This document shows positions 1 through 9,059 of a stretch of 45,014 nucleotides of DNA, piece by piece. Below the pieces are notes generated by a model, which saw only the letters and a list, made by a program, of their open reading frames with translations, was not told where the DNA came from and ran no database searches. How positions within the stretch are numbered: the stretch's first letter is position 1; each line of letters opens with the position of its first letter. This DNA comes from an uncultured Caulobacter sp. (GTDB lineage: Bacteria > Pseudomonadota > Alphaproteobacteria > Caulobacterales > Caulobacteraceae), in NCBI GenBank assembly GCA_937925635.1, contig CALALX010000068.1, positions 1-45,014 on the forward strand, read 5' to 3'. Made by a program: the position numbers and the translations under genes.

Positions 1-980
1 CCTTCACCTGCACTTCGGGGCCGGGCGTCTCGCTGATGCAGGAGTTCATCGGCCTCAGCTATTTCGCCGAGATTCCGGCGGTGATCTTCGATGTCCAGCG
101 CGGCGGGCCCTCGACCGGCATGCCGACCCGCACCCAGCAGTCGGACATCCTGTCGGCCGCCTACGCCAGTCACGGCGACACCAAGCACGTCCTGCTGCTG
201 CCGGAGGGGCCAGGCGAGTGTTTCGAGATGGGGGCCCAGGCCTTCGACCTCGCCGACCGGCTCCAGACCATGGTCTTCGTCATGCTCGACCTCGATATGG
301 GCATGAACGAGTGGCTGGTCGCGCCGTTTGCCTGGGACGACAGCCGATCGCTCGACCGCGGCAAGGTGATGACCGCCGAGATGCTGGAGGCGGGCGCCGA
401 CTTCGGACGGTACAAGGACGTCGACGGCGACGGAATTCCGTTCCGCACCTACCCCGCCACGCACCCGTCCAAGGGCGCCTACTTCACCCGCGGCACTTCG
501 CGTGATCCCTACGCCCGCTACAGCGAGGAGGGCGCGGTCTACGTCGACAACATGGAACGGCTGCTGCGCAAGTTCGACACCGCGCGCTCGCTGGTGCCGG
601 CGCCGGTGGTCAAGCCGGCGAAGAAGAAGACCTCCTATGGCGTGATCTACTACGGCTCCACCTCGCCCGCGATGGACGAGGCGCTGGCCGCGCTTGAGGC
701 GCGCGGACTGCATCTGGACGCCATGCGGGTGCGAGCCTTCCCGTTCCCGGGCGAGGTATTCGACTTCATCGCCCATCACGAGCTGGTCTTCGTGGTCGAG
801 CAGAACCGCGACGCCCAGCTGCGGACGCTGCTGATCAACGAGGGCGGCGTTGACCCGGCGCGGCTGGTGAAGGTGCTCAACTACGACGGCTCGCCGATCA
901 CCGCCCGGTTCATCGGCGGCGAGCTGGCCAAGGGCATGGGCGCGATCGACATGGCCAACACGGGGGAGATGGCGAAATGA
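1..980 (+). CDS. korA: 2-oxoacid:ferredoxin oxidoreductase, alpha subunit (3' part)
   Basis: This is the C-terminal part of the alpha subunit of a 2-oxoacid (probably 2-oxoglutarate) ferredoxin oxidoreductase, which decarboxylates a 2-oxoacid to its acyl-CoA and reduces ferredoxin. The reading frame is open from base 3, so the gene starts outside the window. The first visible residues contain the TSGPG motif followed by LMQE, which is typical of the pyrimidine-binding domain of this family. About 325 residues are visible, against roughly 600 in full gamma-alpha fusion proteins, so I infer that the gamma-like domain lies upstream. The stop overlaps the korB start as ATGA (977-980), which fits translational coupling of the two subunits. 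Family assignment is firm; the exact substrate is inferred. Confidence 0.9.
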   Translation, partial: FTCTSGPGVSLMQEFIGLSYFAEIPAVIFDVQRGGPSTGMPTRTQQSDILSAAYASHGDTKHVLLLPEGPGECFEMGAQAFDLADRLQTMVFVMLDLDMGMNEWLVAPFAWDDSRSLDRGKVMTAEMLEAGADFGRYKDVDGDGIPFRTYPATHPSKGAYFTRGTSRDPYARYSEEGAVYVDNMERLLRKFDTARSLVPAPVVKPAKKKTSYGVIYYGSTSPAMDEALAALEARGLHLDAMRVRAFPFPGEVFDFIAHHELVFVVEQNRDAQLRTLLINEGGVDPARLVKVLNYDGSPITARFIGGELAKGMGAIDMANTGEMAK

Positions 981-2032
981 CCTACATCGCGAAGCCCGCC
1001 TTTCATCACCCTTCCCTGCAGCAGAACGAGCTCGGATTCACGCGCCGCGACTACGAGGGCAAGGTCTCGACCCTCTGCGCCGGCTGCGGCCATGACTCGA
1101 TCAGCGCCGCCATCGTCCAGGCCTGTTTCGAGATCGATCTGGAGCCGCATCGCCTGGCCAAGCTGTCGGGCATCGGCTGCTCGTCGAAGACGCCGGACTA
1201 CTTCCTGGGCGCCAGCCACGGCTTCAACACCGTTCACGGCCGCATGCCGTCGGTGTTGACCGGCGCGAATCTCGCCAACCGCGAGCTGATCTACCTGGGC
1301 GTTTCCGGCGACGGGGACAGCGCGTCGATCGGCCTCGGCCAGTTCGCCCACGTCATGCGGCGCGGCGTGAACATGACCTACATCGTCGAGAACAATGGCG
1401 TGTACGGCCTGACCAAGGGCCAGTTCTCGGCCACCGCCGACAAGGGCAGCAAGTCCAAGAAGGGCGTGGTGAACTCCGACAGCGGCATCGACATGGTCGC
1501 CCTGGCGCTGCAGCTGGGCGCGACGTTCGTCGGCCGCAGCTTCTCGGGCGACAAGGACCAGCTGGTTCCGCTCATCAAGGCCGCTCTGAGCCACAAGGGC
1601 GCCGCCTTCATCGACGTGCTGAGTCCCTGCATCGCGTTCAACAACCACGCTGGTTCGACCAAGAGCTTCGACTGGGTGCGCGAGCACAATGAGGCGGTGA
1701 ACCGGCTCGATGTCATGCAGGGGCGCGAACCGGTGACCGCGAGGTACGCGCCTGGCGAGCTGGTGGAGGTCACGCAGCACGATGGCTCGATCCTGATGCT
1801 GCGCAAGGTGGCGGCGGAGTACGACCCGACCGATCGGGTCAAGGCGATGGCCTTCCTGCAGGAGCGTCAGGCGGCGGGCGAGATCGTCACGGGTCTGCTC
1901 TATGTCGATCCGGAGGCCGAGGATCTGCACGACGCGCTGAACACGGTGACCACGCCGCTCAACCGGCTGTCGGACGCGCATCTGACGCCCGGCTCCCAGG
2001 CGCTCGCCAAGATCAACGCCCGCCTGCGCTGA
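977..2032 (+). CDS. korB: 2-oxoacid:ferredoxin oxidoreductase, beta subunit
   Basis: This is the TPP- and Fe-S-carrying beta subunit (351 aa) that partners korA. A CAGC motif (Cys34, Cys37) and Cys68 in a GIGCSSK context fit [4Fe-4S] ligands, with a further Cys in LSPC near residue 215. The GDGD motif at 111-114, followed by paired Asn139-Asn140, fits the Mg-TPP site. Length is normal for the family. The start overlaps the korA stop by four bases. In an aerobic alphaproteobacterium such an enzyme would supply low-potential ferredoxin or an alternative to the 2-oxoglutarate dehydrogenase step; that role is inferred. The last 20 bases overlap the 3' end of the convergent manC gene. Confidence 0.93.
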   Translation: MTYIAKPAFHHPSLQQNELGFTRRDYEGKVSTLCAGCGHDSISAAIVQACFEIDLEPHRLAKLSGIGCSSKTPDYFLGASHGFNTVHGRMPSVLTGANLANRELIYLGVSGDGDSASIGLGQFAHVMRRGVNMTYIVENNGVYGLTKGQFSATADKGSKSKKGVVNSDSGIDMVALALQLGATFVGRSFSGDKDQLVPLIKAALSHKGAAFIDVLSPCIAFNNHAGSTKSFDWVREHNEAVNRLDVMQGREPVTARYAPGELVEVTQHDGSILMLRKVAAEYDPTDRVKAMAFLQERQAAGEIVTGLLYVDPEAEDLHDALNTVTTPLNRLSDAHLTPGSQALAKINARLR

Positions 2033-3047
2033 CCTTCTCGAGGGCGGCCCGGACCTGGTGCCCGGAGTCGAGGTCGCAGATCATCACGCCCGCCGGGTCG
2101 ACGATGACGGCCAGGTTGCGCGCGCCGACGACGGCGACGGTCATGCCTTCCGCTGCGCGCACCAGGCAGTTGGAGGCGTCCTCCAGCACGACACGGCCGG
2201 CCGCGCTGTTGCCGCGCGGGTCGCGTTCCGACGCCGCCAGCACCGCGTCCCAGGCGCCGAGGTCCGACCAGGCCAGCGAAGCCGGCTCGACCACCGCACG
2301 GTCGGTCTTCTCCATGACCGCCACGTCGAAGGACACCGCCGGCGCCTCGACGAAGCACTGGTCCAGCAGAATGGCCTCTCCGATCCGCCGGTGCAGGCGA
2401 ACGGCGCTTGCGGCCGCGGCCAGGCTCTTTGGCGAATGCCGCCGCATCTCCTCGACGAGCACATCGGCGCGAAGCGCGAAGACGCCGGCGTTCCACAGGC
2501 AGCCCTCGGCGATCAGGGCGGCCGCCTGCTCCGCGGGCGGCTTCTCGACAAAACCCGCGACGGGACGCGGAGTCCCTGCTCCGGGCCGAATGTAGCCATA
2601 GGCCGCTGACGGTCCGTCCGGGCGGAGACCGAGGGTGGCGATCCAGCCGGCGCGCGCGTGGGCGGCCATGACCTCGACGCGCTCGGCGAAGGCCTCGGCC
2701 TCGGGCATCATATGGTCCGCCGGCAGGAACAGCAGCACGGCGTCGGGGTCGCGCGCGCCGAGGATGAGCGCCGCGGCGGTCATCGCGGCGGCCGTGTTGC
2801 GCGGTTCGGGCTCCAGGACGACGAGGGCGTCGAGCCCCTGCAGCGCCGCCCGCGCCGACGCTTCGTGTCGTCGCCCCGCCACCACCGTCACCGGCGCCGC
2901 GTCGCGAAGGGCGGCGGCCCGTCGCAAGGCGTTGGCGAAGGTCGTCTCCGCGCCGACCAGCGACAGGAAGGGTTTGGGCCGCGCCGGGGTCGACGCGGGC
3001 CAGAGCCTTTCGCCCGACCCCCCGCTCAGGATCACAGGATGAAGCAT
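2013..3047 (-). CDS. manC: Mannose-1-phosphate guanylyltransferase
   Basis: This is a nucleotidyltransferase of 344 aa that makes GDP-mannose from GTP and mannose-1-phosphate, feeding surface polysaccharide or capsule synthesis. The N-terminal signature GGSGERLWP at residues 9-17 and the following KPFL are the nucleotide-binding loop of the family. FVEKP in mid-protein and LWNAGVF just after it are also family motifs. Only the transferase part is present; the C-terminal phosphomannose isomerase domain of bifunctional versions is missing, so this is the short form. An SD-like GGAGGGG lies just upstream of the ATG at 3047. The 3' end overlaps korB convergently by 20 bp. It lies 81 bp after pgeF on the same strand, and the gap carries features of its own promoter. 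Confidence 0.88.
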   Translation of the reverse strand: MLHPVILSGGSGERLWPASTPARPKPFLSLVGAETTFANALRRAAALRDAAPVTVVAGRRHEASARAALQGLDALVVLEPEPRNTAAAMTAAALILGARDPDAVLLFLPADHMMPEAEAFAERVEVMAAHARAGWIATLGLRPDGPSAAYGYIRPGAGTPRPVAGFVEKPPAEQAAALIAEGCLWNAGVFALRADVLVEEMRRHSPKSLAAAASAVRLHRRIGEAILLDQCFVEAPAVSFDVAVMEKTDRAVVEPASLAWSDLGAWDAVLAASERDPRGNSAAGRVVLEDASNCLVRAAEGMTVAVVGARNLAVIVDPAGVMICDLDSGHQVRAALEKVSAGGR

Positions 3048-3128
3048 TGCCCCTCCGAACGATACGCCCGGCCGGAGAGATAGCGTTAAAAACGAGTCCT
3101 GGCGAGTCCGCTACTTATAGGGGCGCTG
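3048..3128 (-). promoter_or_regulatory. Candidate manC promoter region with two GANTC sites
   Basis: This 81-bp gap separates pgeF from manC. It holds two GAGTC (GANTC) sites at 3094-3098 and 3104-3108, exactly 10 bp apart, within a repeated GGACTCG word on the minus strand. GANTC is the target of the CcrM cell-cycle methylase in Caulobacterales. A GCTATCTC stretch near 3081-3088 on the minus strand resembles the GCTAnAWC -10 element of Caulobacter housekeeping promoters. The sites are visible in the sequence; the regulatory role is inferred. Confidence 0.4.
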
Positions 3129-3902
3129 TCAGGCCAGCGCGATGGCGCTCAGCAGGCGGCCGTAGTCGCCCTCTCCGCGCCGGAAGGCCCGGCGGTTGGA
3201 GAAGAAGTCGGCTTCCTCGGCGCAGGTGTCGCGGCCCACCCATTCGGCGTCGGCGACGCCGGCCTGGGCGATCCGCGACAGCACGAATCCGGGCAGGTCG
3301 AACTGGCGCTTGTCGTCGGTCTCGCCCGCGGCGAAGAACCGGGTCGAGCCGGGCAGGGTCGTCTCGAACCGCTCCAGGAATTCCAGTCCCACCTCGTAGG
3401 AAGCCGGCCCGATGCAGGGGCCGACGGCGGCGACCATGCGCGCCGGATCGGCCCCGAGCGTTTGCATGGCCTCAATCGTCGCGCCGACGATGCCGCTGAG
3501 CGCGCCCTGCCAGCCGGCGTGGCAGGCGGCGACGATCCTCGCCTCGGGATCGACGATCAACACCGGCGCGCAGTCGGCTGACAGGGCGCCGCAGATGATG
3601 CCCGGACGGTCGGCGACGACGCCGTCAGCCTCGGGGCGCTCGGAGCCCCAGGCCGTGGTGGCGTGCACCGCCCTGGCTGAATGGATCTGGTAGCAGGTGT
3701 TCAGCGCCTCGGGCGGCAGGTCGAACCAGCCGGCGGCGCGGCGGCGGTTCTCGGCCACGTCATCGGCCTCGTCGCGCGAGCCGCGACCGACGTTGAGGCT
3801 GTCATACACGCCGGTCGACACGCCGCCCTTGCGGGTGAAGAAGGCGTGCCTGACGCCCGCGACCTGCGCCAGCAACGGGCTCTGGACGACCGGCAGCGTC
3901 AT
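3129..3902 (-). CDS. pgeF: Peptidoglycan editing factor PgeF (YfiH/laccase-domain family)
   Basis: This is a 257-aa member of the multicopper polyphenol oxidase-like YfiH family, known as PgeF in E. coli, which keeps wrong amino acids out of peptidoglycan stems; other members act on purine nucleosides. Motifs visible are TRKGGVS near the N-terminus, QIHSA, SADCAPVL and CHAGWQG, which carry the His and Cys residues of the metal site. PCIGP follows. I chose the ATG at 3902 because it overlaps the stop of the upstream methyltransferase gene as ATGA; the frame stays open far upstream but that is GC-driven. The gene lies in a tight lgt-methyltransferase-pgeF operon, an arrangement frequent in alphaproteobacteria and consistent with a cell-envelope role. 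Confidence 0.88.
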   Translation of the reverse strand: MTLPVVQSPLLAQVAGVRHAFFTRKGGVSTGVYDSLNVGRGSRDEADDVAENRRRAAGWFDLPPEALNTCYQIHSARAVHATTAWGSERPEADGVVADRPGIICGALSADCAPVLIVDPEARIVAACHAGWQGALSGIVGATIEAMQTLGADPARMVAAVGPCIGPASYEVGLEFLERFETTLPGSTRFFAAGETDDKRQFDLPGFVLSRIAQAGVADAEWVGRDTCAEEADFFSNRRAFRRGEGDYGRLLSAIALA

Positions 3903-4966
3903 CCCGCCGGCGCCTCGAAGCCCGGCGGGATCAGGTCCGGAGCGTGGATGCAGGCGGCCTTGAACAGCTCGCCCATCTGGTCGGGCGACACCAATCGCGC
4001 CAACTGCCGGTCGATGACCTCGGCGCGATCCGGGCGGGCGGCCTTCAGCGAGTCGGCGCGGTGCTGGATGCCGAGCATGCCCAGGAAGAGGCCCTGGGGG
4101 ATGGCGTCCGTCGCCGCCGCGCCGGCCTTGCGGGCCGCGTCGCGCACGATCGGGAAGTCGGCGTAGACGGTCAGGTCGGACTCGCCGGGGCAGGCGAGGG
4201 GATCGACCTTTTCGTGCGCCTTCAGGGCCTGCAGCGTGTCGCCGAATTCCGGCTCGCCGCGGCCGTAGTCGATCAGGAGGGCCGCGCCGCCCTCGCGGGC
4301 GATCAGGGCGCCCAGGGCCTGGCCCATGGCCTCCTGGGCGTCGGAGACCTCCAGGATCGGGCTGTCCGGCGGCGGCGTCGAACCGTCCTTCGTCGGCGCC
4401 AGGCCGAAGGCCAGCGATCCGTCCGGGGCGACGCCGACCAGCCGCTCGACCCAGCCGCCGCCGGCGTGCACGAACTGGCGAGCGGGCAGGCAGTCGAGCA
4501 GTTCGTTGGCGATCAGGATCACTGGCGCGCCAGTCGGAAGTTCGTCGATCGAAGCGGCCCAGGTCGGGGTCAGGACCGCGCCGTCCAGCTTGGCCTTCTG
4601 CAGGGCCGCCAACGGCGCGGACGTCTCGATCATCCAAAGATCGGCGGCGGCCACGAAGTCGGGGGCCAGCCGCACGGCGCGCAGCAGGTCGCTCATCAGC
4701 GTGCCGTCGCCGGGGCCCATTTCGACCAGCCGGAACGGCGAGGGCTTGCCCAGCCGCGTCCATGTCTCCACCGCCCACAGGCCCAGGAGTTCGCCGAACA
4801 TCTGGCTGATCACCGGCGCGGTGATGAAGTCGCCGCCGTCGCCGATGGCCGGCCGCGTCGCGTAGTAGCCGTCCCGCGGGTCGTGCAGGCAGCGGTGCAT
4901 GTAGTCGGCGACAGAGATCGGGCCGGTCGCCTCGATCTCCGCCCGCAGGCGATCCAGAAGACTCAT
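3899..4966 (-). CDS. Class I SAM-dependent methyltransferase, MidA/NDUFAF7 family
   Basis: This is a 355-aa protein of the MidA/NDUFAF7 family (DUF185). In mitochondria NDUFAF7 methylates an arginine of a complex I subunit; the bacterial role is less clear, but a similar NDH-1 assembly role is plausible. The N-terminal YMHRCLHDPRDGYY stretch and GDFITAPVISQMFGELLG are diagnostic family motifs. VEMGPGDGTLMSDLLRA is the SAM-binding loop, and VILIANELLDCLPARQF follows in the expected place. The start at 4966 overlaps the lgt stop by one base (TGATG), and the stop overlaps pgeF (ATGA), so the three genes are very probably translationally coupled. Confidence 0.88.
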   Translation of the reverse strand: MSLLDRLRAEIEATGPISVADYMHRCLHDPRDGYYATRPAIGDGGDFITAPVISQMFGELLGLWAVETWTRLGKPSPFRLVEMGPGDGTLMSDLLRAVRLAPDFVAAADLWMIETSAPLAALQKAKLDGAVLTPTWAASIDELPTGAPVILIANELLDCLPARQFVHAGGGWVERLVGVAPDGSLAFGLAPTKDGSTPPPDSPILEVSDAQEAMGQALGALIAREGGAALLIDYGRGEPEFGDTLQALKAHEKVDPLACPGESDLTVYADFPIVRDAARKAGAAATDAIPQGLFLGMLGIQHRADSLKAARPDRAEVIDRQLARLVSPDQMGELFKAACIHAPDLIPPGFEAPAG

Positions 4967-5814
4967 CAGGCGCCGGCCTTCTCCGGCTCGACGATGGTCA
5001 CGGGCTCCTTGAGCCCGCGCCAGACCAGCCAGGCGCCGCCGATCAGCATCGGGATCGACAGCAGCATGCCCATGGTCACGTAGTCGCGCAGGAAGTCGAA
5101 CATCTGGGCGTCGGGTTCGCGCACCCACTCCAGCGACAGACGGAACAGTCCATAACCCATCAGGAACAAGCCCGCGACGACGCCGCGCCGCTGCAGCCAC
5201 AGTCTGCTGTGCGTCGCCCAGCGCAGCACGAGGAACAGGGCCAGGCCTTCAAGGGCGGCTTCGTAGAGCTGGCTCGGATGGCGCGGGTAGCCGTCGGGCG
5301 CTCCGGGGAAGCCGGTCACGCCCCACGGCAGGTCTGTCGGGCGTCCCCAGAGTTCGCCATTGATGAAGTTGGCGATGCGGCCGAAGAACAGGCCGATCGG
5401 CACGGCGGGCGACACCTGGTCGGCGACCTTGAGCAGGTCCAGCTTGTTGGCCCGGGCGAAGAGGACCATCGCGATGGTCACGCCGATCAGGCCGCCGTGG
5501 AAACTCATGCCGCCTTCCCAGATCTTGAAGATCTCGACCGGGTCCGTCCAGAACATGGCCGGGAAGTAGAACAGGATGTAGCCGAGCCGGCCGCCGAGAA
5601 TCACGCCCAGCGTGATCCAGAGGATCAGGTCGTCGATCTGAGGCGCGCTCAAGGTCGGCTCACGGCCGCCCCAGAGCTTCGCGTTGCGGGCCAGGCCGAT
5701 CGCGTAGCGCCAGCCCAGCAGGATGCCCGCCACATAGGCGAGGGCATACCAGCGGATGCCGAAGGAGCCCCAGTGCAGGCCGGGGACGAAGGGAGAGAAA
5801 TCCGGAAATTCCAC
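4966..5814 (-). CDS. lgt: Prolipoprotein diacylglyceryl transferase
   Basis: This is the first enzyme of lipoprotein maturation: it transfers diacylglycerol from phosphatidylglycerol to the lipobox cysteine, in the inner membrane. The 282-aa protein has several hydrophobic segments. It carries the HGGL motif (His106) and the Lgt signature GRIANFINGELWGR around residues 145-158, with the conserved Arg and Asn-Gly-Glu. Length is normal. It heads the - strand operon with the MidA-type methyltransferase and pgeF genes and is divergent from ubiK, with a 129-bp shared upstream region. Confidence 0.96.
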   Translation of the reverse strand: MEFPDFSPFVPGLHWGSFGIRWYALAYVAGILLGWRYAIGLARNAKLWGGREPTLSAPQIDDLILWITLGVILGGRLGYILFYFPAMFWTDPVEIFKIWEGGMSFHGGLIGVTIAMVLFARANKLDLLKVADQVSPAVPIGLFFGRIANFINGELWGRPTDLPWGVTGFPGAPDGYPRHPSQLYEAALEGLALFLVLRWATHSRLWLQRRGVVAGLFLMGYGLFRLSLEWVREPDAQMFDFLRDYVTMGMLLSIPMLIGGAWLVWRGLKEPVTIVEPEKAGA

Positions 5815-5943
5815 GTCGGGGCCTCTTTGGCAGCCGGAAAGCGGGGAGTCGTCCCTGATTAGCGATGATCCTCTTCGCTTTCACCCCCGCTTTGCCATAT
5901 TAGGAGACGCAGGCGCTCAGGAGCGCCGCGACAGGGCCCCGCG

Positions 5944-6201
5944 ATGCATACCCAGAACCCATTCCTCGACGAAGTCGCCAAGCTGACCACCGCCGCCATG
6001 GGTCTGGCCCAGGCCGCTGGCGACGAGGCCAAGACCGCGTTTCGCGCGCAGGCCGACCGCTTCGCCGCCGAGATGGACCTGATCCGCCGCGAGGAATTCG
6101 ACGCCCTGAAGGCCGAGATCGCCGCGCTGCGCGCCGAAATCGCCGAGCTGAAGGGCGCCCAGACCGCCCCCGCGGCCAAACGGCCCAAAAAGGGCGAGTA
6201 G
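5944..6201 (+). CDS. ubiK: Ubiquinone biosynthesis accessory factor UbiK (BMFP domain)
   Basis: This 85-aa protein is predicted to be mostly helical. UbiK (YqiC) in E. coli binds UbiJ and supports aerobic ubiquinone synthesis; the family is also called BMFP because of a membrane-fusogenic Brucella member. The N-terminal part (about 5-45) is an amphipathic helix rich in Ala. Residues about 45-70 form a coiled coil with a repeating REEFDALKAEIAALRAEIAE pattern, which is the family hallmark. The C-terminal tail is Ala/Pro/Lys-rich. It is divergent from lgt. I see only a poor ribosome binding site before the ATG. Confidence 0.88.
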   Translation: MHTQNPFLDEVAKLTTAAMGLAQAAGDEAKTAFRAQADRFAAEMDLIRREEFDALKAEIAALRAEIAELKGAQTAPAAKRPKKGE

Positions 6202-6251
6202 GGCTCGCCCCCGGAAAGAACCCCCTTACGCGCGCCGCGAAGCAGTCTACG

Positions 6252-6301
6252 GTCCTTGCTCAAGGACGCCGTTGCTGTCGCCGGGCGCTTCCCCGCCCGG
6301 C
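6252..6301 (+). promoter_or_regulatory. Palindrome plus strong hairpin upstream of the YbjN gene
   Basis: Two inverted repeats follow each other in the 127-bp gap before the YbjN-family gene. The first, 6252-6267, has arms GTCCTTG and CAAGGAC around a 2-base spacer and looks like a dimeric-regulator site. The second, 6280-6301, has perfect 8-bp arms GCCGGGCG and CGCCCGGC around a 6-base loop and ends 27 bases before the chosen start codon. No T-run follows, so it is not an ordinary terminator; it could be a leader hairpin. Confidence 0.4.
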
Positions 6302-6328
6302 CCAATGTCGGAGGGATCTAGAGGCCTC

Positions 6329-6838
6329 ATGGACACGCCCCATCCCGAAGAAGACGACGCCCTGATCGCCCTCGATCCGCTCGAAATCGTCGAACATGTT
6401 CTCGTCGCCGAGAACCTCACTTTCGACCGCACCGAGGACGGCGACCTGGCGTTCGCGCTGGCTGGCGACTGGAAGGACTACGAGCTCTGGTTCGCCTGGC
6501 GGCCGGAAGCCGATTGCCTGCAGCTGTGCCTGTCGATCGGCCGCACGGCGCCCAAGAGCAAGCGCGCCAGCGCCTATGAACTGCTGTCGCTGATCAACCA
6601 ACGCTGCTGGCTGGGCCATTTCGAGGTCTGGGCCGAGGACGGCGAGATCGTCTTCCGCCACGCCATGAGCCTGCCCGGCGGCGAACGCCCGACGCTCGCC
6701 CAGGCGGCGTCGATGATCGACGCGGCGGTCGAGGCGGCCGACCGCTTCTATCCGGCCTTCGACTTCCTGCTCGCCGGCGCCAAGACCCCCGACGAGGCGA
6801 TGGCCGCCTGCATGTTCGAGACCGTCGGACAGGCGTAA
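6329..6838 (+). CDS. YbjN domain-containing protein
   Basis: This is a 169-aa cytosolic protein of the YbjN family, which has a fold like type III secretion chaperones; E. coli YbjN affects motility and stress responses, but no biochemical activity is settled. The sequence starts with an acidic segment (PHPEEDDALIALDPLEIVE). It continues with the family pattern in which a small beta-rich domain (DLAFALAGDWKDYELWFAW) is followed by helices and a second domain (RCWLGHFEVWAEDGEIVFRHAM). I chose the ATG at 6329 because an AGAGG lies just upstream and homology-like sequence begins there; an earlier in-frame ATG at 6272 would add a low-complexity Gly/Pro stretch running through the hairpin. The stop lies 10 bases before proC, so the two are probably one transcript. 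Confidence 0.82.
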   Translation: MDTPHPEEDDALIALDPLEIVEHVLVAENLTFDRTEDGDLAFALAGDWKDYELWFAWRPEADCLQLCLSIGRTAPKSKRASAYELLSLINQRCWLGHFEVWAEDGEIVFRHAMSLPGGERPTLAQAASMIDAAVEAADRFYPAFDFLLAGAKTPDEAMAACMFETVGQA

Positions 6839-6848
6839 GCTCCGCCGC

Positions 6849-7646
6849 ATGGATCCCAGAACCGTACTGCTTGTCGGCGCCGGACGCATGGGCGGCGCCA
6901 TGATCGAAGGTTGGCGCGTGGCCGGGCCGGTCTCAATGGACGAACTGATCGTCCGCGACCCGCAGCCCTCGCCCGAGGCGCTGGCCGCCGCCGAGCAGGG
7001 CGCGCTGGTTGCGCCCGCCGACGCCGATCTCGCCCGCGCCGCGACCGTGGTCCTCGCCGTGAAGCCTCAGCTATGGCGGCAGGTCGCCGCCGAGATCGAA
7101 CCCTTCCTTGCGCCCGAAGCCATCGTCGTGTCCGTCGCCGCAGGCGTCGGCAGCGCGGACATCGCCGCCGCTCTGGGCGGGCGTCAGGTCGCCCGGGTGA
7201 TGCCGACCACCGCCGTCGCCATCGGCCAGGGCGCGGTCACCGTCTACGCCGACGCCGACGAGGCGCGCGCCCGCGCCCATGCGCTGTTCGACCCGCTCGG
7301 CGCGGTCGTCGATGTCGAGGACGAGGGCCTGATGCACGCGGCCACGGCCGTGTCGGGGTCCGGTCCCGCCTACCTCTACGCCTTCATCGAGGCGCTGGAG
7401 GCCGCGGGCGTCCAGGCCGGATTGCCCGCCGGGGACGCCGCCTCGCTGGCCCGCGCCACGGTTACCGGCGCCGCCGCCCTGCTGGCCGCTGGCGACGCCG
7501 ACCCCGCCGAGCTCCGCCGCCAGGTGACCTCGCCCGGCGGCACGACCCAGGCGGGCCTCGGCGTGCTCACGGGCGAGGGCGAACTTGAGAAACTGCTGAC
7601 CGCGACTGTCGCGGCGGCGGTGAAGCGGTCGAAGGAACTCGGCTAG
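6849..7646 (+). CDS. proC: Pyrroline-5-carboxylate reductase
   Basis: This is the last enzyme of proline synthesis, reducing pyrroline-5-carboxylate with NAD(P)H in the cytosol. The 265-aa protein starts with a Rossmann fold (LLVGAGRMGGAMIEGW). The C-terminal dimerisation domain carries GSGPAYLYAFIEAL and the signature TSPGGTTQAGL, both diagnostic of ProC. Length is normal. It follows the YbjN-family gene by 10 bases, a pairing also common elsewhere in alphaproteobacteria. Confidence 0.95.
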   Translation: MDPRTVLLVGAGRMGGAMIEGWRVAGPVSMDELIVRDPQPSPEALAAAEQGALVAPADADLARAATVVLAVKPQLWRQVAAEIEPFLAPEAIVVSVAAGVGSADIAAALGGRQVARVMPTTAVAIGQGAVTVYADADEARARAHALFDPLGAVVDVEDEGLMHAATAVSGSGPAYLYAFIEALEAAGVQAGLPAGDAASLARATVTGAAALLAAGDADPAELRRQVTSPGGTTQAGLGVLTGEGELEKLLTATVAAAVKRSKELG

Positions 7647-7667
7647 CCCCACCTTCCTTCCGACATG

Positions 7668-7684
7668 GCCCGAACAGGTCGGGC
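7668..7684. terminator. Possible bidirectional stem-loop between proC and the sensor kinase gene
   Basis: The convergent gap between proC and the kinase gene contains a hairpin with arms GCCCGA and TCGGGC and a 5-base loop (ACAGG). There is no T-run on either side, so intrinsic termination would be weak. It is the only stem-loop I see in this 66-bp gap. Confidence 0.3.
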
Positions 7685-7712
7685 GATGACGGGAGACTGG
7701 GTGAACTCCGGC

Positions 7713-9058
<1,346 letters not shown>

Positions 9059-9059
<1 letters not shown>

